Below, in pieces: positions 1-10,233 of a stretch of DNA of 64,000 bases (position 1 is the first letter of the stretch; each line of letters opens with the position of its first letter). Below the pieces are notes generated by a model. The model did not search any database. It worked only from the letters and a program-made list of their open reading frames with translations, and was not told the origin of the DNA. A program made the position numbers and the translations under genes. The stretch lies in assembly GCF_002002725.1 (NCBI RefSeq), contig NZ_MUNW01000041.1:124001-188000 (forward strand), given 5' to 3'. The stretch comes from Sinorhizobium sp. A49. Its GTDB lineage: Bacteria; Pseudomonadota; Alphaproteobacteria; Rhizobiales; Rhizobiaceae.

Positions 1-484
1 TGTAGTGCGCGGCAAGGCTGTCGTTGGCGAGTGCCGCATCGATCACGGCATCGTCGATGCGGTTGAGCTCGAGCGAGAAGAACAGAAGGTGTGCCGACAT
101 GTCGGTCAGCTTCGACTGTACGTCGCCATAGAGCTTGCCGTTTTCCGGCTTTGAGGTGTCGGAGAAATAGGTGAGGCCTGCAAAGGACGCGATGCGGCCC
201 ATGATGTCTTCCAGCGCTTCGAATTCCTTCACGGCTGCACCGATGCCGTCGTTGCCGGTCTTCGTCGCGGCGACGGCAAGCTTGCCTTTCCACCTGGTTT
301 CGAACGCGATCGAATCCGCTTCGGCCTTCTTCATATCGGAGAGGAAAGCATCTGACGTCGCGGACGGATAGAGATCCTCCAGCCGCCAGGAGGGCAGATC
401 GCCGAGCGCGGATACCGCGCCTTGGGCAGGGCCGGCGGCGGCACGGACGACGGTTTTCTCGGAAGCGAAGGTGCGGAAGGTCAT
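1..484 (-). CDS. Oligoendopeptidase F-type M3 peptidase, N-terminal part only
   Basis: About 161 N-terminal residues are present; the gene runs off the left edge, so the HExxH zinc site cannot be seen. The N-terminus (MTFRTFASEKTVV, then LGDLPSWRLEDLYPS) has the 'W-L-DLYP' opening typical of the PepF/M3B family. That family comprises cytosolic zinc oligopeptidases that cut short peptides. The ATG at 484 is preferred; an in-frame ATG at 499 adds five residues, and neither has a strong ribosome binding site. It is divergent from the response regulator at 672, with 187 bp between the two. The family call is inferred from the N-terminus alone. Confidence 0.72.
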   Translation of the reverse strand, partial: MTFRTFASEKTVVRAAAGPAQGAVSALGDLPSWRLEDLYPSATSDAFLSDMKKAEADSIAFETRWKGKLAVAATKTGNDGIGAAVKEFEALEDIMGRIASFAGLTYFSDTSKPENGKLYGDVQSKLTDMSAHLLFFSLELNRIDDAVIDAALANDSLAAHY

Positions 485-671
485 CGTCGGATTTCTCATG
501 TTCGTGACAGGAAGAGGCAAGCGATACGGGTTCCATTGCTATCGCCGGCAATGGATAAAATGCAAGCATTTCTCAAAAGATGATGTTCAGCCCTTTATGG
601 CACAGATGCCTGACGTGATTTGGCACATGACGTTGGCCAAAAGTACCGCGTGTCCAAAGCAGGAGGCTTCC

Positions 672-2216
<1,545 letters not shown>

Positions 2217-2275
2217 AATCGACGCATTCACGATTCATTAGCCGTGCGATTGCATCACCGCCGTTTAGACCTTGT

Positions 2276-2340
2276 TAGTGAAGTATTCACTATATTATAA
2301 GGGGCGGTGACGACTGTGGCATATATGCCATGCTGTCACC
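2276..2340. promoter_or_regulatory. Nested palindromes upstream of the DUF882 gene
   Basis: Seen in sequence: TAGTGAA-GTA-TTCACTA at 2276-2292, directly followed by a TATA-rich stretch. Then GGTGAC (2306-2311) and GTCACC (2335-2340) enclose the perfect 12-bp palindrome GGCATATATGCC (2318-2329). The first could be an operator beside a promoter and the second a 5'-UTR hairpin or second operator. The regulator is unknown. Confidence 0.45.
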
Positions 2341-2396
2341 TTATTTGACAGTCATCTGAGACAGCGAAGCACGGTTGTCCGTCGGACGGGGATTGA

Positions 2397-4268
2397 ATGC
2401 CAAATTTGTTCGGTTTTAAGAAGCCTCTCGGCTCCTTAGCTAGCAGACTCTGCTCGGCGATGACCCGTAAGGTGCCGCAGGTTCTGACATCCATCGCCCT
2501 CGCGGTATCGCTGGTTACGCCTGGCATGGCGCCTCCCGTCGAGGCTGCCGGCCAGACGCGCACGCTCAAGCTCTATTTCATTCATACGCAGGAAAAGGCG
2601 CAGATCACCTACAAGCGCAACGGTCGCTACGACCCGAAGGGCCTGCAGCAGATCAACCGCTTCCTGCGCGACTGGCGTCGCAACGAGCCGACCAAGATGG
2701 ATCCGCGCCTGCTCGACCTCGTCTGGGAAGTTTATACCAAGAGCGGCTCGCGCGATTACATCCACGTTGTTTCGGCCTACCGTTCGCCGGCCACCAACGG
2801 CATGCTGCGCTCGCGCTCAAAGGGCGTTGCCAAGAAGAGCCAGCACATGCTCGGCAAGGCGATGGACTTCTACATTCCGGACGTCAAGCTGAAGACGGTG
2901 CGGGAAATCGGCATGAAATTCGAAGTTGGCGGCGTCGGCTACTACCCGACATCGGGCTCGCCATTCGTGCACATGGATGTCGGCGGCGTTCGCGCATGGC
3001 CGCGCATGAGCCGCAACGAACTCGCCCGTCTCTTCCCCGACGGCAAGACCATGCACGTTCCATCCGACGGCAAGCCGCTTCCGGGCTATAACCAGGCCGT
3101 GGCCGACTACAAGCGTCGCGTCGGCGCTTCGGCAATGGAAGTTGCCGGCGGTGGCGCCAAGACCGGCGATGCCGAAAGTGGCAAGCGCCGCGGCAACCTG
3201 TTTGCCATGCTCTTCGGTGCTGGCGGCGACGAGGATGAAGAACCCTCGGCAATCGCGGCCGGTCCGGGCTCCGATGATGAAGGTGGCGCAGCGCCGGCCA
3301 AGGTGCAGACGGCTTCGGCGCCCGCCGCTCAGGAAGCGCTTCCCGGTGTTGCCGGTTCGGTTGCCACCGAGCAGCAGCCGGCCGTTGCTGCCGATCAGAA
3401 CATCAATGCGCCAGTTCCGGCCGTTCGTCCCGCCTTCAGGGACACGCCTGAAAATGGCGGCGTAGCGGTGGCACTGGTGGCGCCGCAGAAGAACGCCGCG
3501 CAGGAAGCGCTGGCTGCTGCCCTGCCGCAGACGCCGGAAATGCCGAGCGAATTTGCCGATCTGGCCTCGCTCAAGGTGCCGGTTCCGCAGATGCTCGATC
3601 GTGGTGGTGTGAACGCTGCTGCCGACGAAACGCTTGTCGCCTCGGTCGATCCGCTGGCAACCGACATGCAGGCGCTGGGCTTCGTGCCTGTGCCGGCCAT
3701 GCGCCCGGCTGGCGATGTGGCACTTGCCGCTGTCGCGGACGCCAAGGTTGCGGTCCCTGCCTTTGCGGAGCGTCCGGTTCTGGCTTCCGCGGAGCCGCCG
3801 CGTGATACCGTGGCCCAGGCATCGACACGTGTCGCACTTGCAGCACCGACGCCGGCCGAGCGCGAGCCCGTGCGGCAGCCGGTGGAAATGGCCGCCTATG
3901 CGCCGCAGGCCTCGACGAATGGTCGTGCCAATGCCTTTGACGGCGCCTTCGATACCCAGGCGGAAGCCCCGGCAAAGAGTGGCCGTCCGAAGAAGCGCGA
4001 TGCTGAGGCGGCGACCCGTTCGTCGGTTCGCACCGAGCCGAAGCTGACGCAGAAGATCATCTCCGAATGGGCGCTTTCGGCTGGCCGCGTCGCGACGTTT
4101 TCCAAGCCGGTCAAGGCTCCGCGCTTCGTTAGCAAGAAACTGCGTACGGCCCCGACGACTGTTTATGCCGCCGGCTTTAACAGCACGGCCGGAGCAGCGG
4201 TCGATACGGCCCGCTTCAGCGGTAATGCTGTGAACTTCATGGAAGTGAAGAAGTTCAGCACCAACTGA
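2397..4268 (+). CDS. Secreted DUF882 / M15-like murein endopeptidase family protein
   Basis: A 623-aa protein with a long export signal (about 22-51, ending VEAAGQ). A DUF882/YcbK-like domain (about 55-215) follows, then about 400 residues rich in Ala, Pro, Val and Glu. The M15-type zinc residues are visible as H150, D157 (SQHMLGKAMDF) and H192 (FVHMD). The family includes the E. coli murein endopeptidase YcbK/MepK, so a periplasmic role in peptidoglycan remodelling is likely. The C-terminal half is low-complexity and resembles a linker or envelope anchor. It stands alone, behind the palindromes at 2276-2340, and ends at a bidirectional terminator. An internal ATG at residue 22 is an alternative start. 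Confidence 0.85.
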   Translation: MPNLFGFKKPLGSLASRLCSAMTRKVPQVLTSIALAVSLVTPGMAPPVEAAGQTRTLKLYFIHTQEKAQITYKRNGRYDPKGLQQINRFLRDWRRNEPTKMDPRLLDLVWEVYTKSGSRDYIHVVSAYRSPATNGMLRSRSKGVAKKSQHMLGKAMDFYIPDVKLKTVREIGMKFEVGGVGYYPTSGSPFVHMDVGGVRAWPRMSRNELARLFPDGKTMHVPSDGKPLPGYNQAVADYKRRVGASAMEVAGGGAKTGDAESGKRRGNLFAMLFGAGGDEDEEPSAIAAGPGSDDEGGAAPAKVQTASAPAAQEALPGVAGSVATEQQPAVAADQNINAPVPAVRPAFRDTPENGGVAVALVAPQKNAAQEALAAALPQTPEMPSEFADLASLKVPVPQMLDRGGVNAAADETLVASVDPLATDMQALGFVPVPAMRPAGDVALAAVADAKVAVPAFAERPVLASAEPPRDTVAQASTRVALAAPTPAEREPVRQPVEMAAYAPQASTNGRANAFDGAFDTQAEAPAKSGRPKKRDAEAATRSSVRTEPKLTQKIISEWALSAGRVATFSKPVKAPRFVSKKLRTAPTTVYAAGFNSTAGAAVDTARFSGNAVNFMEVKKFSTN

Positions 4269-4291
4269 GCTTCGCGCAAACGAGACCCAAC

Positions 4292-4327
4292 AAAAAAAGC
4301 CCGCCTGGTGATCCCGGCGGGCTTTTT
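4292..4327. terminator. Bidirectional intrinsic terminator
   Basis: Stem GCCCGCC (4299-4305) pairs with GGCGGGC (4316-4322) around a 10-nt loop, with an A-run before and T5 after. It serves the convergent DUF882 and DUF2312 genes. Confidence 0.9.
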
Positions 4328-4347
4328 ACTGTCAGTGGCAGAAGAAA

Positions 4348-4614
4348 TTATTCTTCTTCGGTCGCCGCCGGGATCATGCCGAGCGCCTGCAGGTAGGTGT
4401 CGAGGATCGCTTCCTGCTCCATGCGCTCGTCGGCGTCCTGCTTGCGGATGGAAATGACCTTGCGCAGGATCTTGGCATCGAAGCCCGTGGACTTGGCTTC
4501 GCCGTAGACGTCCTTGATGTCGTCTGCGATGGTCTTCTTCTCTTCTTCCAGGCGCTCGATCCGTTCGATGAAAGCGCGGAGCTGGTCGCGTGCGACGCCG
4601 TGTGCATCTGACAT
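4348..4614 (-). CDS. gapR: DUF2312 / UPF0335 protein, GapR family
   Basis: An 88-aa, highly charged helical protein ([20 protein letters not shown]) matching the DUF2312 family in length and pattern. In Caulobacter the family member GapR is an essential nucleoid-associated protein that clamps overtwisted AT-rich DNA ahead of replication and transcription. That function is transferred by family here, not seen. The start is supported by AAAGGAGA eight bases upstream. A terminator shared with the convergent DUF882 gene lies just downstream. The DUF1244 and N-formylglutamate amidohydrolase genes lie upstream on the same strand, but a gap of about 124 bp suggests its own promoter. Confidence 0.88.
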   Translation of the reverse strand: MSDAHGVARDQLRAFIERIERLEEEKKTIADDIKDVYGEAKSTGFDAKILRKVISIRKQDADERMEQEAILDTYLQALGMIPAATEEE

Positions 4615-4738
4615 GGTCTTCTCCTTTTGCGGGGAATGAAATTCTTGGGTGCCGTGACGTGCCGCGAACGGCGGCCAAGGTCAAGGGCCATTGCGCAACA
4701 ACGCGGGCATTTCCGTGGCGGATGCTCGCCTGTGTGGC

Positions 4739-5044
4739 CTATTCTTTGGGGCGGCTGATCTCGAAGGCGGCTTTCTGCTCGCTGGATGCTTCCCTCTGGT
4801 TGAGCGTCCGCCACTCCTCATAGTGCATGCCGTAGACGATCTCGCGGGACTGCTCCTTGTCGAGCGGTACGCCAGCCTCGTTGGCAGCGTCCCGATACCA
4901 ATTGGACAGACAGTTGCGGCAGAAGCCTGCCAGATTCATCAGGTCGATGTTCTGTACGTCGCTGCGCTCGCGAAGATGCGCGACGAGACGCCGGAAGGCG
5001 GCGGCCTCGAAGGCGATCTGCTGGTCCGGGGTGAGTTCGGTCAT
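4739..5044 (-). CDS. DUF1244 domain protein
   Basis: A 101-aa protein starting MTELTPDQQIAFEAAAFRRL. It carries the conserved FCRNCLSNWY segment, a CxxC motif around residue 45, characteristic of DUF1244, a small alphaproteobacterial and gammaproteobacterial family of unknown function. The CxxC could bind a metal or act in redox chemistry. The start at 5044 is chosen because the family domain begins there; the open frame extends upstream but without a better ribosome binding site. It lies 19 bp downstream of the N-formylglutamate amidohydrolase gene and is probably co-transcribed with it. Confidence 0.85.
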   Translation of the reverse strand: MTELTPDQQIAFEAAAFRRLVAHLRERSDVQNIDLMNLAGFCRNCLSNWYRDAANEAGVPLDKEQSREIVYGMHYEEWRTLNQREASSEQKAAFEISRPKE

Positions 5045-5063
5045 GATCCAGTCTTTCTTCGTC

Positions 5064-5858
5064 TCAAATGTCGTAGGCGCCGGTGCGCGACGGGTGCCGC
5101 TCGTAGCGATGCAGGTCGGGGCGGGCGTTGAGGTCGGTAAGAACAGGAGCAAGCCGATCGGCCCATGCGGCAATGCCGGCCGCGTCGGAGATCAGGTCCT
5201 GCCGCACCTCGATCAACGCGTGCGGAATGCCCGGTGCCATGCAGTGGCGGAACATCGTATCCCCGCGCAGCGCGCCGTCATAGGGCTCGTTGTTGCCGAC
5301 GACGATATCGCCCGGGGCCTCGAGCTTCTCGATCAGCGGCAGCACTGCACGCGGGTCGTTGTCCCAGAGAACGGCCGCATGCCAGGGGCGGGCAACGCCT
5401 TTCCAGGCGGGCGTGAAGGAATGGATGGAAATGACCAGCGGCGCACCACCTGACGTTGCGGCACTTCGCTCCAGCGTCTCGGCCACCGCGCGATGATAGG
5501 GGCGGTGAAAACGATTGAGCCGGCTGTTCCATTCCTCGTCGGCAATCGGATGGTTTCCCGGGACGATCGCGCCGTCGGAAATCTTCATGATCAGCGTCGG
5601 GTCGTCCTCGCCGCGGTTGGGGTCGATCAGAAGCCGCGAAAAGCACCCGAGAACCGCCGGAGCGTCGAGCATGGCCGAAAGCCGGCGGACCAGATGCTCG
5701 ACGCCGATATCGTAGGCGATATGCCGCCGAAATGCTGCTTCCGGCAGGCCGAGGCTACCATATTCTTCCGGCAGGCGATTCATGGCGTGATCGGCGAGTA
5801 GCACCAGGCCGGTTGTGGGCTTGGCTTCGATAATCTCATAGGGCGAATAGGACTGCAT
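5064..5858 (-). CDS. N-formylglutamate amidohydrolase family protein
   Basis: A 264-aa protein with FGase family blocks: LLADHAMNRLPEEYG near the N-terminus, HIAYDIGVEHLVRRL, LIDPNRGEDDPTL, IHSFTP and ALIEVRQDLI. Family members hydrolyse N-formyl-glutamate in histidine breakdown or related N-acyl substrates, using a zinc site with conserved Asp, His and Glu. No hut genes are nearby, so the true substrate is uncertain. In-frame starts exist at 5900 and 5954; 5858 is chosen because it leaves a family-like short N-terminus, but no start has a convincing ribosome binding site. It is followed by DUF1244 and is divergent from DUF1036-pykA. Confidence 0.85.
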   Translation of the reverse strand: MQSYSPYEIIEAKPTTGLVLLADHAMNRLPEEYGSLGLPEAAFRRHIAYDIGVEHLVRRLSAMLDAPAVLGCFSRLLIDPNRGEDDPTLIMKISDGAIVPGNHPIADEEWNSRLNRFHRPYHRAVAETLERSAATSGGAPLVISIHSFTPAWKGVARPWHAAVLWDNDPRAVLPLIEKLEAPGDIVVGNNEPYDGALRGDTMFRHCMAPGIPHALIEVRQDLISDAAGIAAWADRLAPVLTDLNARPDLHRYERHPSRTGAYDI

Positions 5859-6040
5859 GCCGTTCCAGTCTGCTTTCGGGGGGTGTGCTTTTGATTGCAT
5901 GCGTCGGCGACATTCACAAGAAAAACGCAACTGTTTTGCGCAATTGACACCCAATTAGCCGGATGTAATCGATTAGAGTTACGTTGACTTTCCGGGCTGG
6001 TCGTCGCAAGAAAGGCCACGCAAATCAAAACGGAGTTCCA

Positions 6041-6526
6041 TTGGAAACCGTGTCCAGATATCCATTTTCCAAAGCGAAGTCGGGGCTGTCGACATTGGGG
6101 GCAATGCTCCTGTTTTCCCTGGCGATTTCAGGCTCATTTCTTTTTGCCGGGGAGGCCCGCGCCGATTTTCGCGTCTGCAACGGCACGCAAAATCTGGTCG
6201 GCGTGGCAATCGGTTATCGCGCCAAGGACGGCTGGGTAACCGAGGGGTGGTGGCAGGTTCCCGCGACCACCTGCGCGACCCTGATCGAGGGCGAACTTCA
6301 ATCGCGATATTATTATCTCTACGCGGAAGACGCGGCCCGTGGTGGTCGCTGGACCGGCGACGTCAACATGTGCGTCGCTGAAAACGAATTCAAGATCTCG
6401 GGCGTGCAGGACTGCTTTGCCCGCGGCTTCCAGCGGATGGGATTCAAGGAATATGACACGGGGCGGCAAGGAAGCTGGATGGTTCAGCTCTCCGATACGC
6501 CCGGCACGCAGGAAAGCCAGAATTGA
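6041..6526 (+). CDS. Secreted DUF1036 protein
   Basis: A 161-aa protein starting at TTG 6041, backed by GGAG five bases upstream; a GTG at 6050 and a TTG at 5984 are alternatives. It has a signal peptide (LGAMLLFSLAISGSFLFAGE, cleaved near ARADF). A DUF1036 domain follows, opening FRVCNGTQNLVGVAIGYR, with a Cys-rich core (C-x-A-T, NMCVAE, QDCFARGF). The function is unknown; the family is often encoded next to pyruvate kinase in rhizobia. Its stop TGA overlaps the pykA ATG (TGATG), so the two are translationally coupled. Confidence 0.85.
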   Translation: METVSRYPFSKAKSGLSTLGAMLLFSLAISGSFLFAGEARADFRVCNGTQNLVGVAIGYRAKDGWVTEGWWQVPATTCATLIEGELQSRYYYLYAEDAARGGRWTGDVNMCVAENEFKISGVQDCFARGFQRMGFKEYDTGRQGSWMVQLSDTPGTQESQN

Positions 6527-7965
6527 TGAAGCGGAACAGAAAAGTCAAAATCCTCGCCACGCTCGGCCCGGCATCCGCCGACGAGCAGATGATCCAGAAG
6601 CTGCACGAGGCAGGGGCTGATCTGTTCCGTATCAACATGAGCCATGCAAGCCATGAGGTGATGCGCACGCTGGTGCAGCGCATCCGCGCCGTCGAAGCGC
6701 GCTGTGGCCGCCCGATCGGCATCCTCGGCGACCTCCAGGGTCCGAAGCTGCGTGTCGGCAAGTTTGCCGAGGGCAAGGTCGAGCTCAAGGTCGGCCAGAC
6801 CTTTACCCTCGACAACAAGGACGAACCCGGCGACAGCACCCGCGTTTTCCTGCCGCATCCGGAGATCCTCGAAGCGGTCAAGCCCGGCCATCGCCTGCTG
6901 ATCGACGACGGCAAGCTGCACCTGCGCGCCGAAAAGACCGACGGCACGAGCATCGTCACCACGGTGGTAGCCGGCACCAAGATTTCCGACCGCAAGGGCG
7001 TCAGCCTGCCCGACACGCTGCTGGCCGTTGGCGTGCTGACCGACAAGGACCGTTCCGACCTCGATGCGCTTCTGGCGACTGGCGAGTTCGATTGGGTAGC
7101 GTTGTCCTTCGTACAGCGCCCCGAGGATCTGGCCGAAGTCCGCAAGATCGCCCGCGGCCGCGTCGGCCTGATGTCCAAGATCGAGAAGCCGCAGGCGCTC
7201 GAACGCATCGACGAGATCATCGAACTCTCCGACGCGCTGATGGTGGCGCGTGGCGACCTGGGCGTCGAAATGCCGCTCGAATCCGTGCCTGGTTTGCAGA
7301 AGCAGCTGACGCGCGCATGTCGCCGCGCCGGCAAGCCGGTGGTCGTTGCCACGCAGATGCTGGAATCGATGATCTCCGCACCGGTGCCGACGCGCGCCGA
7401 AGTCTCCGACGTGGCGACCGCCGTCTTCGAAGGCGCGGACGCGATCATGCTCTCGGCTGAATCCGCATCCGGCGAGTATCCGGTGGAGGCCGTCTCGACC
7501 ATGGCGTCGATCGCCAGCAACGTCGAGCGCGACCCGCATTATTCCAGCATCATCTACGCGCAGCGCACGCCGCCCGAGGCGACCGGTGCCGACGCGATTT
7601 CGCTGGCGGCCCACCAGATCGCCGAGACGCTGCGGTTGTCTGCAATCGTCTGCTACACCTCCTCCGGCACCACAGGCCTTCGCGCCGCCCGTGAACGCCC
7701 GCAGGTTCCGATCATCGCGCTCTCGCCGATCGTGCAGACCGCCCGTCGCCTTTCGGTCGTCTGGGGTCTGCATTGCGTTGTCACCGAGGACGCGACCGAT
7801 CTCGACGACATGGTCAACCGCGCCTGCCGCATCGTGGCTCACGAGGGTTTCGGCAAGCCGGGTGAACGCGTCATCATCTCGGCCGGTGTGCCGCTCGGCA
7901 CGCCTGGCGCCACCAACATGCTGCGCATTGCCTATATCGGCTCGGACGGCATGAGCGGTATCTAA
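6526..7965 (+). CDS. pykA: Pyruvate kinase
   Basis: A 479-aa enzyme of full family length converting phosphoenolpyruvate and ADP to pyruvate and ATP in lower glycolysis. Diagnostic segments are KILATLGPASADEQMI at the N-terminus, FRINMSHAS, the catalytic-loop MSKIEKPQALERIDEI, VARGDLGVEMPLE and KPVVVATQMLESM. The C-terminal effector domain carries TSSGTTGLRAARERP. The ATG at 6526 overlaps the DUF1036 stop, and AGGAAAG precedes it. Its stop codon overlaps that of the convergent hydrolase gene by three bases, with no terminator hairpin between the two. Confidence 0.97.
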   Translation: MKRNRKVKILATLGPASADEQMIQKLHEAGADLFRINMSHASHEVMRTLVQRIRAVEARCGRPIGILGDLQGPKLRVGKFAEGKVELKVGQTFTLDNKDEPGDSTRVFLPHPEILEAVKPGHRLLIDDGKLHLRAEKTDGTSIVTTVVAGTKISDRKGVSLPDTLLAVGVLTDKDRSDLDALLATGEFDWVALSFVQRPEDLAEVRKIARGRVGLMSKIEKPQALERIDEIIELSDALMVARGDLGVEMPLESVPGLQKQLTRACRRAGKPVVVATQMLESMISAPVPTRAEVSDVATAVFEGADAIMLSAESASGEYPVEAVSTMASIASNVERDPHYSSIIYAQRTPPEATGADAISLAAHQIAETLRLSAIVCYTSSGTTGLRAARERPQVPIIALSPIVQTARRLSVVWGLHCVVTEDATDLDDMVNRACRIVAHEGFGKPGERVIISAGVPLGTPGATNMLRIAYIGSDGMSGI

Positions 7966-8978
7966 CGACCGCTTTCCTCCTTGGGTTGCATGATAAGGCG
8001 GGCTTCGGCCCGCCTTGTTATTTTGTCGAGGTCGATCGGTCGTCCGGAGAGTTTTTCCACGGCGGCAACGACGACATCGGTAACGACGTAGTCGGGCTTG
8101 TGGCCGAGGTTGCCGATCCATAGCAATTCCGATCCGACAATGTCGCGTGCCAGGCCGCGCGAATGAATGTCGGCGAGAACGATGTCGTCACTGTCGCCGC
8201 TGACGATGATCGTCGGCGCGGCTATTTCCTGATATCGCGGTGCGATCTCGCTGACGTAGGCGTGAAGATTGGCGACGTCGACGGCGTTGTTGCGAAAGGC
8301 CAGCGGCCGCAGCACCAGGTGCGGTGCCGTCTTGTCGATGTAGTCGGCGGGCCGCGGATTGGGGTAGAAGACCGAACGCGTGCCACTTTCGATCCGCCTG
8401 AGACCGATCGGCGCGGCGAGCGTGTGGGCGAACAGCCAGCCAATATAGGGCAGGGCCGTCAGCCGGTAATACCAGTCAACGCCGCCCGGCCAGGGATGGG
8501 TGGCTGGCGCCAGCAAGATAAGGCCGATCGTCTTTTCCGGATGGCGAAGGGCAAAGCTTGCTGCAATCGCCCCGCCGAAAGAATGGCCGACGATGATCGC
8601 CCGGGCCATGCCTCGTTTCTCCATCAGTTTTGCAATCGCATCTGCCTGGCCGTCGGGGCGGTCATTCTCCCGTCCGCCACGCTCGGAGTAGCCATGGCCC
8701 GGCCGATCGACGAACAGCATTTCGGCGCGACCGTCAAAGGCGGGTGCAAAGGCATGCAGCTGGTCTAGAAGGTTGCCGCTGGCGCCGTGGATGAAGATGA
8801 GTGGTGCAAGGTCGGCTGTTGCCGTTACCGGCAGATGGACGCTGTTCATGCGGAAGCCACCGACGTCGATGAGTTCACCCGTGTTCGGGAACCGTGCGCT
8901 GATGCCTCGTGCACTGTGCAGGCTGAAGGCAATCCCTGCGAGCATGAGGGCAGCGATGAGCAGGGCGGCTAGAACCAT
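7962..8978 (-). CDS. Alpha/beta hydrolase, membrane-anchored
   Basis: A 338-aa protein with one N-terminal transmembrane helix (MVLAALLIAALMLAGIAF) and an alpha/beta-hydrolase fold. The oxyanion region is FIHGASGN, the VDRPGHGYSERGG block follows, and the nucleophile elbow is GHSFGG (Ser). Catalytic acid GDSDDIV and the His in LGHKPDYVV complete a plausible triad. The substrate is unknown; such proteins are esterases, haloperoxidase-like enzymes or lipases. The start at 8978 is chosen because GAGGAG lies upstream and the longer frame runs through the neighbouring gene. It is 17 bp behind the Cys-His-Asp protein gene, probably as one unit. Confidence 0.87.
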   Translation of the reverse strand: MVLAALLIAALMLAGIAFSLHSARGISARFPNTGELIDVGGFRMNSVHLPVTATADLAPLIFIHGASGNLLDQLHAFAPAFDGRAEMLFVDRPGHGYSERGGRENDRPDGQADAIAKLMEKRGMARAIIVGHSFGGAIAASFALRHPEKTIGLILLAPATHPWPGGVDWYYRLTALPYIGWLFAHTLAAPIGLRRIESGTRSVFYPNPRPADYIDKTAPHLVLRPLAFRNNAVDVANLHAYVSEIAPRYQEIAAPTIIVSGDSDDIVLADIHSRGLARDIVGSELLWIGNLGHKPDYVVTDVVVAAVEKLSGRPIDLDKITRRAEARLIMQPKEESGR

Positions 8979-8995
8979 TGTCTCGGTGGCTCCTC

Positions 8996-9502
8996 TTAGT
9001 CGACAGTATCGAGTATCCAGATGGCGGGTGACGCTGTCATGCCCAGCCATCGTGGCCAGATTTCGTCGACGGCGCGCTGACGCGCCAGAACGAACTCCGG
9101 CAGGGCCGTGTCGCGGTCGCCTTTGCGATAGCGGCGATCGTGCCGGCCGGTGACGACCACAGGAGGCGCACCGAATTGGTCGGCGGTAATGTCGACGATG
9201 AGGTTGCCGCATTCGACCCAGGCATGGCTTTGCCAGCCGGTATCGCTGAGAAAGCCGAAATCACCCAGTTCCGGGCCTTTAGGCGACAAGCGCGGCGTGC
9301 CGCTTTGCCACGAGGCATCCAACCCTTCGACGGTCAGCACGCGGGCCAAAAACAGGCTTGTGCGCCCGCATGTCCATTGCGATGACGTGACCGGCGCACC
9401 GCCGTTGCGGGCGCTATGCCATTCCAGCCAGATCGGCTCCATGAACCGACGCGCAGCCTTGGCCAGGGTGCGGATCGTGGCCATTTCCGTAGGAGGTATC
9501 AT
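8996..9502 (-). CDS. Uncharacterised protein with a transglutaminase-like Cys-His-Asp pattern
   Basis: A 168-aa protein I cannot place in a named family. It has a Cys at the start of a helix-like segment (SSQWTCGRTSLFLARVL), then His in SHAWVECGNL, then Asp in IVDITADQFG. That order and spacing is the pattern of transglutaminase/papain-fold enzymes, so a small peptidase or acyltransferase is possible. This is inference from the motif pattern only. Starts at 9502 and 9484 are both open and neither has a good ribosome binding site. It lies between the TPR gene and the alpha/beta hydrolase on the same strand, likely in one operon. Confidence 0.7.
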   Translation of the reverse strand: MIPPTEMATIRTLAKAARRFMEPIWLEWHSARNGGAPVTSSQWTCGRTSLFLARVLTVEGLDASWQSGTPRLSPKGPELGDFGFLSDTGWQSHAWVECGNLIVDITADQFGAPPVVVTGRHDRRYRKGDRDTALPEFVLARQRAVDEIWPRWLGMTASPAIWILDTVD

Positions 9503-9537
9503 CGCGGGGCCCGCGCCTGCTTCGGCATCCGGACGGT

Positions 9538-10152
9538 CTACGTCTTGCTGCCCGCAAGCTTTTCGGTGAGCTCGCCTAGTTGCTCCTGCGCCTTGCGGTC
9601 TGCGGGATAGATCGCCAGGAGCTGCTCCCAGGCCCTCAACGCCAATTCGTCCTTGCCGGCCGAGCCGAGGATTGCGGCCATGCCTGCGAGCGCGCCGAAA
9701 TGGCGGGGTTCCAGCGACAGGACGTGATTGATATCAGACATCGACTTGCGATAGTTGCCCATCATGTAGTGGAGCGTGGCCCGGCGGTTCCAGCCTTCGA
9801 CGTAGCTCGGGGCGAGCGTAATGACCTGGTCGAGAATATCGAGGGCTGCCGCCTGCTTGTTGTCGGTGATCGACTTGTCGGCCCATTGCATCAGCAGGTT
9901 GACCGTGGCGCTGCCGGAATCCTGCCATTCCATGCGGATCTGGTTGGCGAGTTCGCGCGCCTTGTCGGCGTCTCGTTCCTTCTTGAGGTCAGAGAACAGG
10001 GCGTTCAGGCGTTGCTTGGGAGTGGTGAGGCTGGCGGCCTCGGTTTCCGGCGCCGTCTCTGCGGCGAAAGCCAGGGTGCCGGCTCCAACTGAGGCGGAGA
10101 GAAGGGCGGAACACGCCAGAATCAAGGGTACAAAAACTCGCATGGCGAGCAT
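9538..10152 (-). CDS. Exported TPR protein
   Basis: A 204-aa protein with a signal peptide (MRVFVPLILACSALLSASVGAGTLAFAA, cleaved near residue 30). About three tetratricopeptide repeats follow (LDILDQVITLAPSYVEGWNRRATLHY; KSMSDINHVLSLEPRHFGALAG; LRAWEQLLAIYPADRKAQEQL). It is probably a periplasmic protein-protein interaction scaffold; the partner is unknown. The start could be 10152 or 10143. The Cys-His-Asp protein gene follows 35 bp downstream. Confidence 0.82.
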   Translation of the reverse strand: MLAMRVFVPLILACSALLSASVGAGTLAFAAETAPETEAASLTTPKQRLNALFSDLKKERDADKARELANQIRMEWQDSGSATVNLLMQWADKSITDNKQAAALDILDQVITLAPSYVEGWNRRATLHYMMGNYRKSMSDINHVLSLEPRHFGALAGMAAILGSAGKDELALRAWEQLLAIYPADRKAQEQLGELTEKLAGSKT

Positions 10153-10233
10153 GTTAGCTCGCCACGGAATAGTTTCAAAATCAATTCTGGGACATCGCCG
10201 AAGCGAGGTGCCAAACAGAAACCAGTCTGGGCC

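Noticed and set aside
594-645. TGGCAC boxes before the sigma-54 regulator, as a possible -24/-12 promoter
   Set aside because: Both TGG triplets lack GC at the required 10-base spacing (TG instead); the second would need two extra bases.
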